Shown here piece after piece: positions 36,160-44,536 of a stretch of DNA of 64,000 bases. The stretch is from Neolewinella marina (GTDB taxonomy: Bacteria; Bacteroidota; Bacteroidia; Chitinophagales; Saprospiraceae), in NCBI RefSeq assembly GCF_002631205.1, contig NZ_PDLO01000006.1:62001-126000 (forward strand). The letters are read 5' to 3'. The translations under genes and the position numbers were made by a program. The first letter of the stretch is position 1. Every line of letters begins with the position of its first letter. The notes beneath the pieces are model-generated. The model searched no databases, had not been told where the DNA came from, and was given only the letters and a program-made list of their open reading frames with translations.

Positions 36160-36167
36160 TAATATTG
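36160..36167 (+). promoter_or_regulatory. -7 box of the beta-helix protein gene
   Basis: TAATATTG resembles TAnnTTTG and lies in a locally A/T-rich stretch, with a T-run at about 36138-36144 near the -33 position. The ATG is 55 bases downstream. Confidence 0.4.
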
Positions 36168-36222
36168 GCCCCCAGCGCGTAGCCCTCACCTCGCCGGGCG
36201 ACCACCTATTAATCAAATTGCT

Positions 36223-39156
36223 ATGCAGAAAACTATACTCCTTTTTGGCCTCCTATTGGTGGCCTTCACCACCACCAACGCCCAGGTCATCTACGTGGAC
36301 GCCGACGCCGCCGGGGGCAACGACGGCACCTCCTGGGCCGACGCCTATTCCGATCTCGGCATAGCCATTGAAAACGCCGCGGCCGGCAGCGCCCTCTGGA
36401 TCGCCGCCGGGCGCTACATCACTCCCGACACGGCCGCCTTCTTTATTGACCGCGAGCTGTCGCTCTACGGTGGCTTCGCCGGTACGGAAACCTCGATGGA
36501 GGAAGCCGACCCCGAAACCAACGTCACCATCCTGAGCGGCGACGTGCTGGGCAATGACAACGGCACCACCTTCGACAGCACCCTGGCCGTCGACAACAAC
36601 CGGGTGCTCGTCATCATCGACACCAACGACGTGAGCAATTTCACCGTTACCCTGGACGGTCTGACGATCCGTGACGGTGCCATCGCCGCCAACTATTCCA
36701 GCGGGTCCCTGCTCCCCTTCGCGGGCGGCGGCATCTACGCCGAGGCGCGCACCAACATTTCCCGGGTCACCTTCACCAAAAACCGTGCCCCGTTCGGCGC
36801 GGCCACGGCCCACGTTTTTACCACGTCGTCGCAGTCTTCCTTCGATGACATTTCCAGTGTGGACAACTACTCCAGCATCACGGCGAGCCACTACTTCAAC
36901 AGCGTCGATACGATCAGCTTCACCAACAGCATGTTCAGCAGCTCGCCCAACGTGGTCGTGGGAGGCGGCTTCATTTCCGCGGCCGCCATGGACGGCCTGA
37001 CCGTGGACAACTGCAGCTTCAGTGGCCTGAACGGGGGCACCTCCGTCCGCGGCGGCGCCATCAGCACGGCCAGCACCCTGAACATCCGGATCCTGAACAG
37101 TGAGTTCAGCGACCTGAGCGCCGACCTGGGCGGCGCGCTTTACCTGCGCAACCCCAACCTGTTCATGGGCGACCGGGAGGTGGACGCCATGGAGTGTCTC
37201 ATCGACAACTGCACCTTCACCGACGTCAACGCCCAGCGGTGGGGTGGGGCCGTCTTCATCGGCAACATGAGCCACACCATCACCAATTCCACCTTTACGG
37301 ACGGGGTGGGCGCCCAGACGGGCGGACTCGGCGGGGCCGTCTACGCCCAGAATGGCGACACCCTGGGCTACGCCTACCACATCGACAATACCGACTTTAT
37401 CCGCAACACCACGCCCGCCAGCAGCGGGGGGGCCATCTTCTACTTCGCGGAGAACGTCCACGTATCCATTACCGACAGCCGCTTCGAGGGCAACATCGCC
37501 GCCGGCAACGGCGGGGCCATGTTCCTGCAGGGCGCCGGGGCCGACCGCACTTCGGAGACCCTGGTGGACAACTGTGAGTTCGTGGGCAATACGGCCGGCA
37601 GCTTCGCCGCCGCCGCCCTGTTCCTCTTCGAGCACACCACCGTTTCAAACAGCAGCTTCAGCGACCACTCCGCCACCAATGGTACCGTCTACGTAGGCGC
37701 GGGAGGCAAGACCTACTCGGTGGTAAATTCCGAGTTCATGGACAACGGATCATCTTCCAATACCGACTTCGCGCGCGGCGCGGGCATCTGGGCCGGACTT
37801 TCCGGCGGCGGCGTTCCTGACAGCATCGTAGTGGACAGCTGCACCTTCAGTGGCAACGTCGTGGCTGGAGACGATTTCATCAGTGGCGGCTCGGCCATTT
37901 ACGTCAGTGGGGACGTGGGGCCCTCGGTACCCAGTTTCCGGGTGATGAACTCCAGCTTCGTCAATAACGCCGCCATCAACGACGCCGACGCGGCCATCGA
38001 GGTGATCAACGGCACCAACCTGGAAGTCATCAACTCCGACTTCTTCGCCAACTCCTCCTCCGGATCCGGTGGCGCCATCAACATGTGGCAGCTCCCCGAG
38101 CCGGATACCCTGGACGGTGTCCCCTACACCTTCTACGTGCCCAATAACGTCCCCAGTCTGATGGTCGAGCGCAGCCTGTTCGTCAACAACAATGCCGGGG
38201 TACAGGGCGGTGCGATCAACCTGTACTCGGGAACCATCGAGATGCGCAACTCCATCATGCTCGGCAACACCGTGGACAACGGGGCCGGCAGCGGCGGGGC
38301 GATCCTCATCAACGGCAGTTCCTCCCTGGGTGCTGAGCTGGACAACTTCCTCGTCAACAACACCTTCTACAACAACCGCGACGGTGGCCGCGCCGGCATC
38401 GACACCCTGCCCGGTTCGGTAGGTAACGCCGTAGCCGTGTTCCAGCCCGGCAACACCGATCCGCTGACCAACTACGTCAACCTGACCATCCAGAACAACG
38501 CTTTCTTCATGGATGCCCCCAACGAAGAGAGCATTGGTCTGGAGCTCAACGTAGGTGACGTGAACGACCCCACCGGCTTCGGCGCCATCAACGTGACCTC
38601 CCTGGGCGGCAACTACTTCAGCAGCAGCCTGGCGGCAAACCTGCCCATCGACGAAGTTAGCGGTGAGGACGTGGTGAATACGGATATTGACCTCGAAGAA
38701 GTATTCGTGGATCCCTTCGAAGCAGACCCCAGCTCCGATTTCCCGGACGTCAACCTGGTCGACAGCGAAACGAACGTACTGGTGAACGGTGGAACCACCG
38801 GCGAACTGGTACCCGAGGTTGACTTCTACAACCGCGCCCGCATCGGCCTGCCCGACATCGGCGCCATCGAACTGGATACCGCCTCCACCAGCGTGGCCGA
38901 GCCGATCAGCCAGAGCGGACTGGCCCTGCAGTTCTTCCCCAACCCCACCGTCGACGTGGTCAACATCGTGAACCACGACCCGTCCATCAGCCACTTTACC
39001 GTGCTGGTGTCCGACATGCAGGGGCGCTTCGTCGCCGGCCGCCAGTTCGGCGCCGTCAACAACAAGCTGGACGTAAGCAGCCTGCCCAAGGGGGTCTACA
39101 ACCTGACCCTGCTGATCAACGGCAAGGTATACAGCCAGCAGATCATGCGGCAGTAA
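36223..39156 (+). CDS. Secreted right-handed beta-helix protein with T9SS sorting domain
   Basis: A 977-residue exported protein. Signal peptide about 1-20 (ending TNAQ), then VIYVDADAAGGNDGTSWADAY, the usual opening of surface beta-helix proteins with 'choice-of-anchor' layout. Residues about 130-800 are a parallel beta-helix, with many turns of the type 'GGAI...NSxFxxN' (for example VDNCSFSG, IDNCTFTDV, VDNCEFVGN, VDSCTFSGN, MNSSFVNN, INSDFFAN). The last about 75 residues are a type A T9SS sorting domain (LQFFPNPTVDVVNIV ... LPKGVYNLTLLINGKVYSQQIM). It probably binds or cuts a polysaccharide outside the cell, but no catalytic motif was identified. A terminator follows. Confidence 0.9.
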   Translation: MQKTILLFGLLLVAFTTTNAQVIYVDADAAGGNDGTSWADAYSDLGIAIENAAAGSALWIAAGRYITPDTAAFFIDRELSLYGGFAGTETSMEEADPETNVTILSGDVLGNDNGTTFDSTLAVDNNRVLVIIDTNDVSNFTVTLDGLTIRDGAIAANYSSGSLLPFAGGGIYAEARTNISRVTFTKNRAPFGAATAHVFTTSSQSSFDDISSVDNYSSITASHYFNSVDTISFTNSMFSSSPNVVVGGGFISAAAMDGLTVDNCSFSGLNGGTSVRGGAISTASTLNIRILNSEFSDLSADLGGALYLRNPNLFMGDREVDAMECLIDNCTFTDVNAQRWGGAVFIGNMSHTITNSTFTDGVGAQTGGLGGAVYAQNGDTLGYAYHIDNTDFIRNTTPASSGGAIFYFAENVHVSITDSRFEGNIAAGNGGAMFLQGAGADRTSETLVDNCEFVGNTAGSFAAAALFLFEHTTVSNSSFSDHSATNGTVYVGAGGKTYSVVNSEFMDNGSSSNTDFARGAGIWAGLSGGGVPDSIVVDSCTFSGNVVAGDDFISGGSAIYVSGDVGPSVPSFRVMNSSFVNNAAINDADAAIEVINGTNLEVINSDFFANSSSGSGGAINMWQLPEPDTLDGVPYTFYVPNNVPSLMVERSLFVNNNAGVQGGAINLYSGTIEMRNSIMLGNTVDNGAGSGGAILINGSSSLGAELDNFLVNNTFYNNRDGGRAGIDTLPGSVGNAVAVFQPGNTDPLTNYVNLTIQNNAFFMDAPNEESIGLELNVGDVNDPTGFGAINVTSLGGNYFSSSLAANLPIDEVSGEDVVNTDIDLEEVFVDPFEADPSSDFPDVNLVDSETNVLVNGGTTGELVPEVDFYNRARIGLPDIGAIELDTASTSVAEPISQSGLALQFFPNPTVDVVNIVNHDPSISHFTVLVSDMQGRFVAGRQFGAVNNKLDVSSLPKGVYNLTLLINGKVYSQQIMRQ

Positions 39157-39181
39157 GTCGCAACGACACCAGCCTTCTTTC

Positions 39182-39232
39182 GGGGGGCGGGTCGCCAGCA
39201 GGGCGGCCCGCTCCCCTTTTTTTTACGGCGGC
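39182..39232 (+). terminator. Rho-independent terminator after the beta-helix gene
   Basis: GGGG(G)GCGGGTCGCC (from 39182) pairs with GGGCGGCCCGCTCCCC (to about 39216), followed by eight T residues. Confidence 0.85.
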
Positions 39233-39303
39233 TTAGGAATTCCCCGGCACCCGCGGCCGCGGCTAAAATGAACCTCGGGGCCTGTGGATTGTATAAATAG
39301 CAG

Positions 39304-39311
39304 TAACTTTG
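39304..39311 (+). promoter_or_regulatory. -7 promoter box of the arginine operon
   Basis: TAACTTTG matches TAnnTTTG exactly, after an A/T-rich stretch (TTGTATAAATAG, 39289-39300). Transcription would start about four to five bases downstream, at or next to the ATG of the leader reading frame at 39316. The TTG at 39289-39291 is 12 bases away, closer than the standard spacing. Confidence 0.6.
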
Positions 39312-39315
39312 CCGC

Positions 39316-39363
39316 ATGCAACTGGTACAAAACCGCATCCGCCTCTTAAGGCGAAGGATTTAA
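39316..39363 (+). CDS. Candidate Arg-rich leader peptide of the arginine operon
   Basis: ATG at 39316 opens a 15-codon frame that stops with TAA at 39361-39363 and encodes MQLVQNRIRLLRRRI: five Arg in fifteen codons, three of them consecutive. It sits four bases after a good -7 box and about 115 bases before the first gene of the arginine operon. This is what a ribosome-mediated attenuator would need: stalling at Arg codons when charged tRNA-Arg is scarce. The Arg codons used are CGC, CGC, AGG, CGA and AGG, including codons that look rare in this GC-rich genome. No classical terminator with a T-run is visible between it and the GNAT gene, so the mechanism is unclear and the peptide may be a coincidence. 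Confidence 0.5.
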   Translation: MQLVQNRIRLLRRRI

Positions 39364-39408
39364 TACGCTTCCCGCCCCGGCCCGGAAGCCGGCACCCCCG
39401 TAGTGCCG
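39340..39408 (+). promoter_or_regulatory. Stem-loops in the arginine operon leader
   Basis: Three short stems can form: CGCCT/AGGCG inside the Arg codons (39340-39344 with 39349-39353); GCTTCC/GGAAGC (39367-39372 with 39384-39389); and CGGCAC/GTGCCG (39390-39395 with 39403-39408). A ribosome stalled on the Arg codons would melt the first. None is followed by a T-run, so this is not a textbook attenuator. The remaining leader up to 39478 is C-rich and shows nothing else. Confidence 0.4.
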
Positions 39409-39478
39409 ATCCCACAGTACCACCCCCCCCTCTCCAATCATTCTGACCTGCCCCAGGGCTCGTCCTTCCTTTTCAGCT

Positions 39479-40057
39479 ATGCAGATCAAGATCCTGGTTG
39501 CCCAACCGGAACATACCGTATTCGCACCGGCCATTTGTGCCCTCATTGAAGAATCCGCCAAGGCCCGCGGAACCGGTATCGCCAAGCGCAAACCGGAATA
39601 CATTGAGGAAAAGATGCTCACCGGCAAGGCCATCCTGGCCCTGGTCGACGGGGAAATCGGTGGCTTCAGCTACATCGAAACCTGGGAGCACGGCAAATAC
39701 GTGGCCAACTCCGGCCTCATCGTCAACCCCGCCTTCCGCCGCCATGGGTTGGCCCGCCGGATCAAAGCGGCTATCTTCCAGCTGTCGCGGACCAAGTACC
39801 CCGAGGCCCGCATCTTTGGCATCACGACCAGTCTGCCGGTGATGAAGATCAACAGCGACCTGGGCTACCGCCCGGTGACCTTCTCGGAACTCACCCAGGA
39901 CGACGCCTTCTGGGCCGGCTGCAAGACCTGCCCGAACCACGACATCCTGGAGCGCAACCAGCGCCGGATGTGCCTGTGTACTGCCATGATGGCGCCCAGC
40001 GCCGTGGAGGCCCGCAAGATGGCGGTCGACCTCTCCGAGATGATCGTGGAGGCCTGA
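39479..40057 (+). CDS. GNAT acyltransferase, candidate first enzyme of arginine synthesis
   Basis: A 192-residue GNAT-fold protein. The acyl-CoA-binding motif A reads VNPAFRRHGLARRIKAAIF (82-100), with RRHGLA as the pyrophosphate loop. The C-terminal part has four cysteines in CKTC (148-151) and CLC (165-167), which could bind a metal; this is unusual for a GNAT. As first gene of an operon with argG, argC, argD and argF', it is the natural candidate for glutamate N-acyltransferase (acetyl or succinyl). No argJ or classical argA is present in the window. The role is inferred from context, not from active-site residues. Confidence 0.8.
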   Translation: MQIKILVAQPEHTVFAPAICALIEESAKARGTGIAKRKPEYIEEKMLTGKAILALVDGEIGGFSYIETWEHGKYVANSGLIVNPAFRRHGLARRIKAAIFQLSRTKYPEARIFGITTSLPVMKINSDLGYRPVTFSELTQDDAFWAGCKTCPNHDILERNQRRMCLCTAMMAPSAVEARKMAVDLSEMIVEA

Positions 40058-40136
40058 GGCCGGCCAAAGACATATCTTGATTTACGATGGGAAGGAGCGG
40101 TTCCGCCCGCGGCTTCCGACTATAAACCAGCACACC

Positions 40137-41324
40137 TTGAAGAAAATAGTTCTTGCCTATTCGGGCGGATTAGACACCAGCTTTTGCGTTAAATACCTTA
40201 CCGAACAGGGCTACGAGGTCCACGCCCTGACGGTCGACACCGGCGGATTCTCCGCCGAAGAGCTCGCCGAAATGCGGGAGCGGGCCCTCGCCCTGGGCGC
40301 GGCCTCCTACAAAAGCATCGACGTAACCGACGACTACTACCGCGAGTGCCTGCGCTTTCTGGTATACGGTAACTGCCTGCGCTACCAGACCTACCCGATG
40401 TCGGTGAGCGCCGAGCGCATGTTCCAGGCCATGACTACGGCCCGCTACGCCGTGGAGATCGACGCCGACGGGGTGGCCCACGGCAGCACCGGAGCCGGCA
40501 ACGACCAGGTACGCTTCGACCTGGCCTTCGAGCTCAGCGGAAAAGACCTGGAGATCATCACCCCCATCCGCGACCTGAAGCTGTCGCGGCAGGAGGAGGT
40601 AGACTATCTGGCCGAACGCGGGCTGCAATGGCCGGAGAAGAAAGGCACCTACAGCATCAACGCCGGACTGTGGGGTACCTCAGTGGGTGGGGCGGAAACC
40701 CTCACCAGCCACCAGCCCCTGCCGGAAGACGCCTGGCCCGTGCCGGTTACCGCTACCGAGCCGCGCAAGCTCGACATTCACTTCCGGAAGGGACAGATCA
40801 CCGGCTTCGACGACCAGGAGTTCGTCGGGCAGGTCGCCGCCATCCGGGCACTGGAAGAACTGGCCGCCCCCTACGGCGTGGGCCGCGACGTCCACGTGGG
40901 AGATACCATCATCGGCATCAAGGGCCGGGTGGGCTTCGCCGCCGCCGCCGCCGTCCTCATCATCAAGGCCCACCACCTGCTGGAGAAACACACCCTCGGC
41001 AAGTGGCAGCTCTTCTGGAAGGAGCAACTCAGCAACTGGTACGGCATGATGCTGCACGAAGGGCAGTTCCTGGACCCCGTGATGCGGGACGTGGAGGCCT
41101 TCCTGGAAAGTTCACAGGACACCGTCAATGGCACCGTCCACCTCACCCTCCACCCCCACCGCTTCACCCTCGACGGCATCACCTCCGACGACGACCTCCT
41201 TGGGGCCGGTTTCGGCTCCTACGGGGAGATGAACAAGGGCTGGAGCGGCGACGACGTCCGCGGGTTCACCAAGATCCTGAGCGTACCCGGCCGCATCCGT
41301 AACAGCGTACACCAGCAGTCATGA
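40137..41324 (+). CDS. argG: Argininosuccinate synthase
   Basis: A 395-residue ATP-pyrophosphatase that joins citrulline and aspartate in the penultimate step to arginine. The N-terminal PP-loop is KIVLAYSGGLDTSF, followed by the citrulline/aspartate-binding region HGSTGAGNDQVRFDLAFE (others often have HGxTGKGNDQ), PIRDLKLSRQEE and WGTSVGGAETL. The frame is open from 40077, but the good start is the TTG at 40137, which gives a normal beginning, (M)KKIVLAYSGG; no in-frame ATG precedes it. The stop overlaps the ATG of argC by four bases (ATGA), indicating translational coupling. Confidence 0.95.
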   Translation: MKKIVLAYSGGLDTSFCVKYLTEQGYEVHALTVDTGGFSAEELAEMRERALALGAASYKSIDVTDDYYRECLRFLVYGNCLRYQTYPMSVSAERMFQAMTTARYAVEIDADGVAHGSTGAGNDQVRFDLAFELSGKDLEIITPIRDLKLSRQEEVDYLAERGLQWPEKKGTYSINAGLWGTSVGGAETLTSHQPLPEDAWPVPVTATEPRKLDIHFRKGQITGFDDQEFVGQVAAIRALEELAAPYGVGRDVHVGDTIIGIKGRVGFAAAAAVLIIKAHHLLEKHTLGKWQLFWKEQLSNWYGMMLHEGQFLDPVMRDVEAFLESSQDTVNGTVHLTLHPHRFTLDGITSDDDLLGAGFGSYGEMNKGWSGDDVRGFTKILSVPGRIRNSVHQQS

Positions 41325-42310
41325 AGCGAGTAGGAATCATCGGCGGCGGGGGCTACACGGCGGGCGAGCTGCTGCGCATCCTGGTACACCACCCGGAGGT
41401 GGAGATCGCCTTCGTGGAGAGCAGCAGCCAGGCCGGCAAGGCCGTCCATGAGGTGCATTCCGACCTGGTGGGCGATACGGACCTTCATTTTGTCGGGAAC
41501 GCGGGTGCCATGCTCAGTGGAAGCGGAGCCGGCGATCAGGGCCCGGTAGATGCCGTCTTCCTCTGCATGGGCCACGGCATGTCGCGGGGGTGGGTGGAAT
41601 CCCACCGGCTCCGGCAGGGACTTCTGGTCGTTGACCTGAGTACCGACTACCGCCTCGACTCCGACTGGGTGTACGGGCTGCCCGAGATCAACCGGGAAGC
41701 CACCCGTGGCGCTACCCGCATCGCCAATCCCGGCTGTTTCGCCACCGCCATCCAGCTGGCCCTGCTGCCCCTGGCCGCCGCCGGCCTGGCCGAAGGGGAG
41801 GTGCACGTCAACGGCATCACGGGGAGCACCGGTGCCGGTCAGAGCCCCTCACCGACCACCCACTTCAGCTGGCGCAACGCCAACGTGAGCCTGTACAAGG
41901 CCTTTAACCACCAGCACCTCGCCGAGATCTCCCGCAGCGCCCAGCAAGTGGGGCGGCAGGCGGAGGGTGACATTCACTTCCTGCCCGTGCGGGGCCCCTT
42001 CGCCCGCGGCATCCTGGTGACTTGCTACCTGGACACCGACCGCTCGGAGGAGGAACTGCGGCAGTTGTTCCGCGACTTCTACGCCGGCGCCGCCTTCACC
42101 CACGTCACCGACGAGGGCATCAACCTGAAGCAGGTGGTGAACACCAACAAGGGGCTCGTCCACGTGGAAAAACACGGCAACAAGGTGCTCGTCACCACCG
42201 CCATCGACAACCTTCTGAAGGGGGCCAGCGGGCAGGCCGTCCAGAATATGAACCTCGCCCTGGGGCTGGAGGAGCAGGCCGGACTCCGCCTGAAAGCCTC
42301 CATGTTCTAG
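41321..42310 (+). CDS. argC: N-acyl-gamma-glutamyl-phosphate reductase
   Basis: A 329-residue NADPH-dependent reductase converting N-acyl-glutamyl phosphate to the semialdehyde. Visible: the dinucleotide loop GIIGGGGYTAGELLRIL (residues about 4-20), the catalytic-cysteine motif NPGCFATAIQLALLPL, TGSTGAGQSPSPTTHFSWRNAN and the C-terminal NLLKGASGQAVQNMNL. If the operon runs through succinyl intermediates, this enzyme would act on N-succinyl-glutamyl phosphate. It overlaps argG by four bases and precedes argD by 44. Confidence 0.96.
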   Translation: MKRVGIIGGGGYTAGELLRILVHHPEVEIAFVESSSQAGKAVHEVHSDLVGDTDLHFVGNAGAMLSGSGAGDQGPVDAVFLCMGHGMSRGWVESHRLRQGLLVVDLSTDYRLDSDWVYGLPEINREATRGATRIANPGCFATAIQLALLPLAAAGLAEGEVHVNGITGSTGAGQSPSPTTHFSWRNANVSLYKAFNHQHLAEISRSAQQVGRQAEGDIHFLPVRGPFARGILVTCYLDTDRSEEELRQLFRDFYAGAAFTHVTDEGINLKQVVNTNKGLVHVEKHGNKVLVTTAIDNLLKGASGQAVQNMNLALGLEEQAGLRLKASMF

Positions 42311-42354
42311 CAAGCGGCAGCCGCCGTTTCCTTTATTCCTATCAATCTCCTGCC

Positions 42355-43509
42355 ATGCAGCTTTACGACGTCTATTCCCTCTATCCCATCGAGCCGGTCC
42401 GCGGTGAAGGCAGCTACGTATTTACGGCCGACGGGGAGCGCTACCTGGATTTCTACGGCGGCCACGCCGTCATCAGCGTGGGCCACGCCCACCCCCACTA
42501 CGTGAAGCTGATCTCGGAGCAGGTAGCCCGGCTGGGCTTCTACAGCAACAGCGTGGAGAACCCCCTGCAACAGGAGCTGGCCGACAAGCTCGGGCGGCTG
42601 TCGGGCCTGGACGATTACAGCCTCTTCCTGGTCAGCAGCGGCGCCGAGGCCAACGAGAATGCCCTCAAACTGGCGAGCTTCCGGACCGGCCGCCGGCGGG
42701 TGATCGCCTTCCGCGGTGGGTTCCACGGGCGCACCTCCGCGGCCGTCAACGCCACCGACAACGAGGGCATCAAGGCCCCCATCAACCGCAATTACCCGGT
42801 TACCTTCCTGGAGCTCAACGACCTGGACGCCCTGGCGCGGGAGCTGAAGAAGGGCGACGTAGCCGCCGTCATCATCGAGGGCATCCAGGGAATCGGGGGC
42901 ATCCATATCCCGGAGAAGGATTACCTGGAAGCCCTGCCCGGCCTCTGCCACGCCAACGGCACCCTGCTCATCCTGGACGAGGTGCAGTCGGGCTACGGCC
43001 GCAGCGGCAAGTTCTTCGCCTTCCAGCACTGCGACGTGCGGCCGGACATCGTGACGGTAGCCAAGGGCATGGGCAACGGATTCCCGATCGGCGGCGTCCT
43101 TATTGCACCGGAAATCCCGGCGCAGAAGGGGCAGCTCGGGACCACCTTCGGGGGCAGCCACCTGGCCTGCGCCGCGGGCATCGCCGTCCTCGACATCATG
43201 GAAAACGAAGACCTCATCGGCAACGCCGACCGGCAGGGGGAATACCTGCGCCACGCCCTGGAGGAAACGGGGCTGTTCACCAACGTGCGGGGGCAGGGTC
43301 TGATGATCGGCCTGGATATGGACGAGCCGATCGGGGAGCTGCGCAAGCGCCTGCTGTTCGAGCACAGGGTGTTTACCGGATCGGCCAAGGACCCCAATAC
43401 CATCCGCCTGCTTCCGCCGCTGAACGTGACCCGCGAAGCCTGTGAGGTAGTAATCGATGCTTTTCAGGAGGCCCTGGTGGCCGGGGGGCAGTCCGGCAAA
43501 AACCATTAA
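42355..43509 (+). CDS. argD: N-acylornithine aminotransferase
   Basis: A 384-residue class III PLP-dependent aminotransferase. The PLP-binding features are VSSGAEANENALKLA, FRGGFHGRTSAAV (substrate/PLP region), ILDEVQSGYGRSGKFFAF with the Asp of the cofactor pyridine, and TVAKGMGNGFPIGG with the Schiff-base Lys. The end has the usual IRLLPPLNVTREAC. It transfers the amino group from glutamate to N-acylglutamate semialdehyde. The ATG at 42355 (MQLYDVYSLYP) was chosen; the open frame upstream only shadows argC. It precedes the carbamoyltransferase by 12 bases. Confidence 0.95.
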   Translation: MQLYDVYSLYPIEPVRGEGSYVFTADGERYLDFYGGHAVISVGHAHPHYVKLISEQVARLGFYSNSVENPLQQELADKLGRLSGLDDYSLFLVSSGAEANENALKLASFRTGRRRVIAFRGGFHGRTSAAVNATDNEGIKAPINRNYPVTFLELNDLDALARELKKGDVAAVIIEGIQGIGGIHIPEKDYLEALPGLCHANGTLLILDEVQSGYGRSGKFFAFQHCDVRPDIVTVAKGMGNGFPIGGVLIAPEIPAQKGQLGTTFGGSHLACAAGIAVLDIMENEDLIGNADRQGEYLRHALEETGLFTNVRGQGLMIGLDMDEPIGELRKRLLFEHRVFTGSAKDPNTIRLLPPLNVTREACEVVIDAFQEALVAGGQSGKNH

Positions 43510-43521
43510 CACCCACTCTCC

Positions 43522-44460
43522 ATGGAAAACTTCCTTTCGGTCCACGACGCCGCATCCGTTCACGACCTGATCGGGCTGGCCGCCAAGATCAAGGCCGCCC
43601 CCCTGGACTACGACAAGACCGGTCAGCACAAGACCCTTATCAACCTCTTCTTCAACCCCAGCCTGCGCACCCGGCTGAGCACCGAGAAGGCCGGGGTCAC
43701 CCTGGGCTTCCAGGTGATCACCATGGACATGGCCGGGGGGTGGAAACTCGAATTCGAGGACGGGGTAGTGATGAACCTGGACCGCGCCGAGCACGTCCGG
43801 GAAGCCGCCGGCGTCCTCAGCCAGTACTGCGACGTGCTGGCGGTACGCTCCTTCCCCGAGCTGAAGGACCGTGACGCCGACTACGCCGACCGCGTCATCA
43901 ACGCCTTCGTGAAGTATGCCACCGTTCCGGTGGTCAGCCTGGAATCGGCCATCCGCCACCCCCTGCAGAGCCTGGCCGACTGCCTGACGATCCGCGAGCA
44001 CCGTCGCTCGGCCCGCCCCCGGGTGGCCCTCACCTGGGCACCCCACCCCCGGCAGCTGCCGCAGGCCGTACCGAACAGCTTCGCCGAGTGGATGATCCAC
44101 TGGGGTGACGTCGACCTCGTCATTGCCAACCCGGAAGGCTTTGATCTGGCCCCGGAATTCACCCGCGGCGCGGAAGTGGTGCACGACCAGGCCGCCGCCC
44201 TGCGCGGGGCGGAGTTCGTCTACGCCAAGAACTGGTCGAGCTACTCCGACTACGGGGCCACGGCCGACCTGCCCGACTGGATCGTGAACGAGGAGAAGAT
44301 GGCCCTCACCGACGACGCCTTCTTTATGCACTGCCTGCCCGTGCGGCGCAACGTCATCGTTTCCGACGGGGTGCTGAACAGCGACCGTTCGCTGGTGTTG
44401 CAGCAAGCAAACAACCGGACCTGGGCGGCGGCGGCCGTACTGGCCGCCCTGACGGACTGA
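43522..44460 (+). CDS. argF': N-acylornithine carbamoyltransferase, probably N-succinylornithine-specific
   Basis: A 312-residue transcarbamylase of the argF' type typical of Bacteroidota and Xanthomonas. Carbamoyl-phosphate motif is SLRTRLS (47-53, not STRTR), followed by HPLQSLAD and the catalytic-loop HCLPVRRN. The residue known to choose between acetyl- and succinyl-ornithine (Glu92 in the Xanthomonas enzyme, Pro90 in the Bacteroides fragilis one) lies in the phrase NLDRAEHVREA; here it is Ala89. A small non-acidic residue there favours succinylornithine, as I recall from mutagenesis. It makes N-acyl-citrulline, which needs a deacylase not present in the window. Last clear gene of the arginine operon. 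Confidence 0.92.
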   Translation: MENFLSVHDAASVHDLIGLAAKIKAAPLDYDKTGQHKTLINLFFNPSLRTRLSTEKAGVTLGFQVITMDMAGGWKLEFEDGVVMNLDRAEHVREAAGVLSQYCDVLAVRSFPELKDRDADYADRVINAFVKYATVPVVSLESAIRHPLQSLADCLTIREHRRSARPRVALTWAPHPRQLPQAVPNSFAEWMIHWGDVDLVIANPEGFDLAPEFTRGAEVVHDQAAALRGAEFVYAKNWSSYSDYGATADLPDWIVNEEKMALTDDAFFMHCLPVRRNVIVSDGVLNSDRSLVLQQANNRTWAAAAVLAALTD

Positions 44461-44536
44461 GCGCCGCGCCGCAGGAGTCCGTCCCCGGTGGCTCCGGGGG
44501 AAGTGGTACATTGTACGCCGCAAAGTGTAATCTCCT

